Origin: Komagataeibacter sp. FNDCF1
GTDB lineage: Bacteria > Pseudomonadota > Alphaproteobacteria > Acetobacterales > Acetobacteraceae
Assembly (NCBI RefSeq): GCF_021295335.1
Contig: NZ_JAIWOT010000001.1
Coordinates: forward strand, 1,677,001-1,741,000
Direction of reading: 5' to 3'
DNA: 64,000 nt
The position numbers were made by a program, and so were the translations under genes. The notes under the pieces are model-generated. The model worked only from the letters and a program-made list of their open reading frames with translations, was not told where the DNA came from and did not search any database. Below are positions 63,333 through 64,000 of the stretch, piece by piece. Position 1 is the first letter of the stretch. Each line of letters opens with the position of its first letter.

Positions 63333-64000
63333 CCGGCATCTGATGCACGTTCGGCCTCCAATGTCCGGACTTTCCAGCCCTTTAGGTACGTATATCCGCG
63401 TAGAACAATAACTTCGGGAGATATCTGTGCGACGCTTCTTCGTCCCCTGGCACCATGCCACCGCTCTCGCGGTTGTCACTGGACAGTAGGAACTGAACTT
63501 GGAGGTTATCCGGGATTATATGGGCCAGACCGGGATTTCGTGTTCCCGACGCCGGTTTCCTGCGGGGTCTGGCGATTGCGCGGTTAAGGTGTGGATAACT
63601 CGCCATGACAGACAAAATGGAACATGGCGCGACCGATGGCGGGTTAAGACAGTTGAAATGGAACCAGCGGCTTGGGCGTTCTTACACTCTCTTAGAGGCT
63701 TCTAGGGGAAGCCTTATGATAAGGCCACGAATGGCGGATTATGGGGCTTAAGAGGGCGTTTGCATCATGATGATGATGCCTGATTGTTTAGGAAGCATGG
63801 CGGCTCAAATGGGCCGTTTCGCATTTGTCAGGTTTGCAATTGGTGCCAAAATCCAAAAAATAAATAATATACAACAAAAACATATAGTTATCTCGATTAG
63901 CGCGCAAACAGGTTTCGAAACGCAAATTTCAAAAAAATGTAGATATATTCTATAATCCTCTGACATAAGCATGCCAGAGGAATCTACGGAATAATGCCCC
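63333..64000. other. Right-end region without supported genes
   Basis: About 670 bp to the window edge. A short open stretch on the minus strand (63382-63615) and one on the plus strand (63499-63705) lack ribosome sites and recognisable motifs. The last 200 bp are very AT-rich. Possibly a degraded insertion or a promoter of a gene beyond the edge. Confidence 0.35.

Noticed and set aside
61899-63479. 526-residue minus-strand frame opposite the NodT efflux gene
   Set aside because: Shadow of a clear outer-membrane factor gene; no recognisable domain and atypical composition.
1-64000. CRISPR arrays
   Set aside because: No regularly spaced short direct repeats of CRISPR type and no cas genes; the only short tandem repeats are the three iteron-like units in repA.

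Overview
The window reads as a high-GC alphaproteobacterial accessory replicon or integrated conjugative element, most likely from an acetic acid bacterium (Acetobacteraceae; Komagataeibacter/Gluconacetobacter/Acetobacter type). This is an inference from the family-level look of the backbone genes and from the heavy load of IS5, IS630, IS701, IS21 and IS110 elements; no rRNA or housekeeping gene fixes the taxon.

Layout. (1) 0-2.4 kb: a 5'-truncated membrane/HlyD-like gene, an IS3 remnant and a D12-class DNA adenine methylase. (2) 2.6-14.6 kb: a conjugation and replication block on the minus strand. It reads alpA-like regulator, repA, parA, DNA methyltransferase, small RHH protein, DUF2840, traF peptidase, DUF736, lytic transglycosylase, relaxase, an orphan ParD, ParDE, and a VirD4/TraG coupling-protein gene cut by an intact IS21-family element. 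(3) 14.7-23.2 kb: element control and maintenance genes. An XRE regulator and a small DUF2285 protein precede a DUF6499/DUF2285 gene split by a +1 frame change, which resembles FseA of the Mesorhizobium symbiosis ICE. Then come DUF736, a membrane protein, DUF2493, a Toprim primase-like protein and DUF932. Three intergenic spaces here carry a structured element with compensatory stems. (4) 24-46 kb: a lower-GC, IS-riddled defence island. It holds an AbiJ-like/PIN-like three-gene operon broken by IS110, a reverse transcriptase plus PD-(D/E)XK operon broken by IS5 and IS630, a TIR protein with a convergent membrane protein, a second AbiJ-like nuclease, and a large nuclease-like protein split by IS5. 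(5) 46.5-57.3 kb: backbone again (hypothetical protein, ParB-like protein, small protein, large serine recombinase). Next to the recombinase is a cassette bounded by repeats that look like a tRNA 3' end; it holds a VapBC-type TA pair and a four-gene operon encoding a QueC-like enzyme, an XRE-ImmA/IrrE protein, a PIN protein and an unknown protein. (6) 57.4-63.3 kb: chromosome-like genes (AraC regulator, two alpha/beta hydrolases, FrnE-type DsbA protein, ArsR regulator, NodT-type outer-membrane efflux protein).

How it fits together. The 16.9-kb XRE promoter and the ParB/recombinase intergenic region at 49.6 kb share the same 17-bp operator architecture. This suggests that one regulator controls both ends of the element and that the defence island between them is cargo. 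Several defence genes become continuous open frames when the IS and one target-site duplication are removed in silico, so the damage looks recent.
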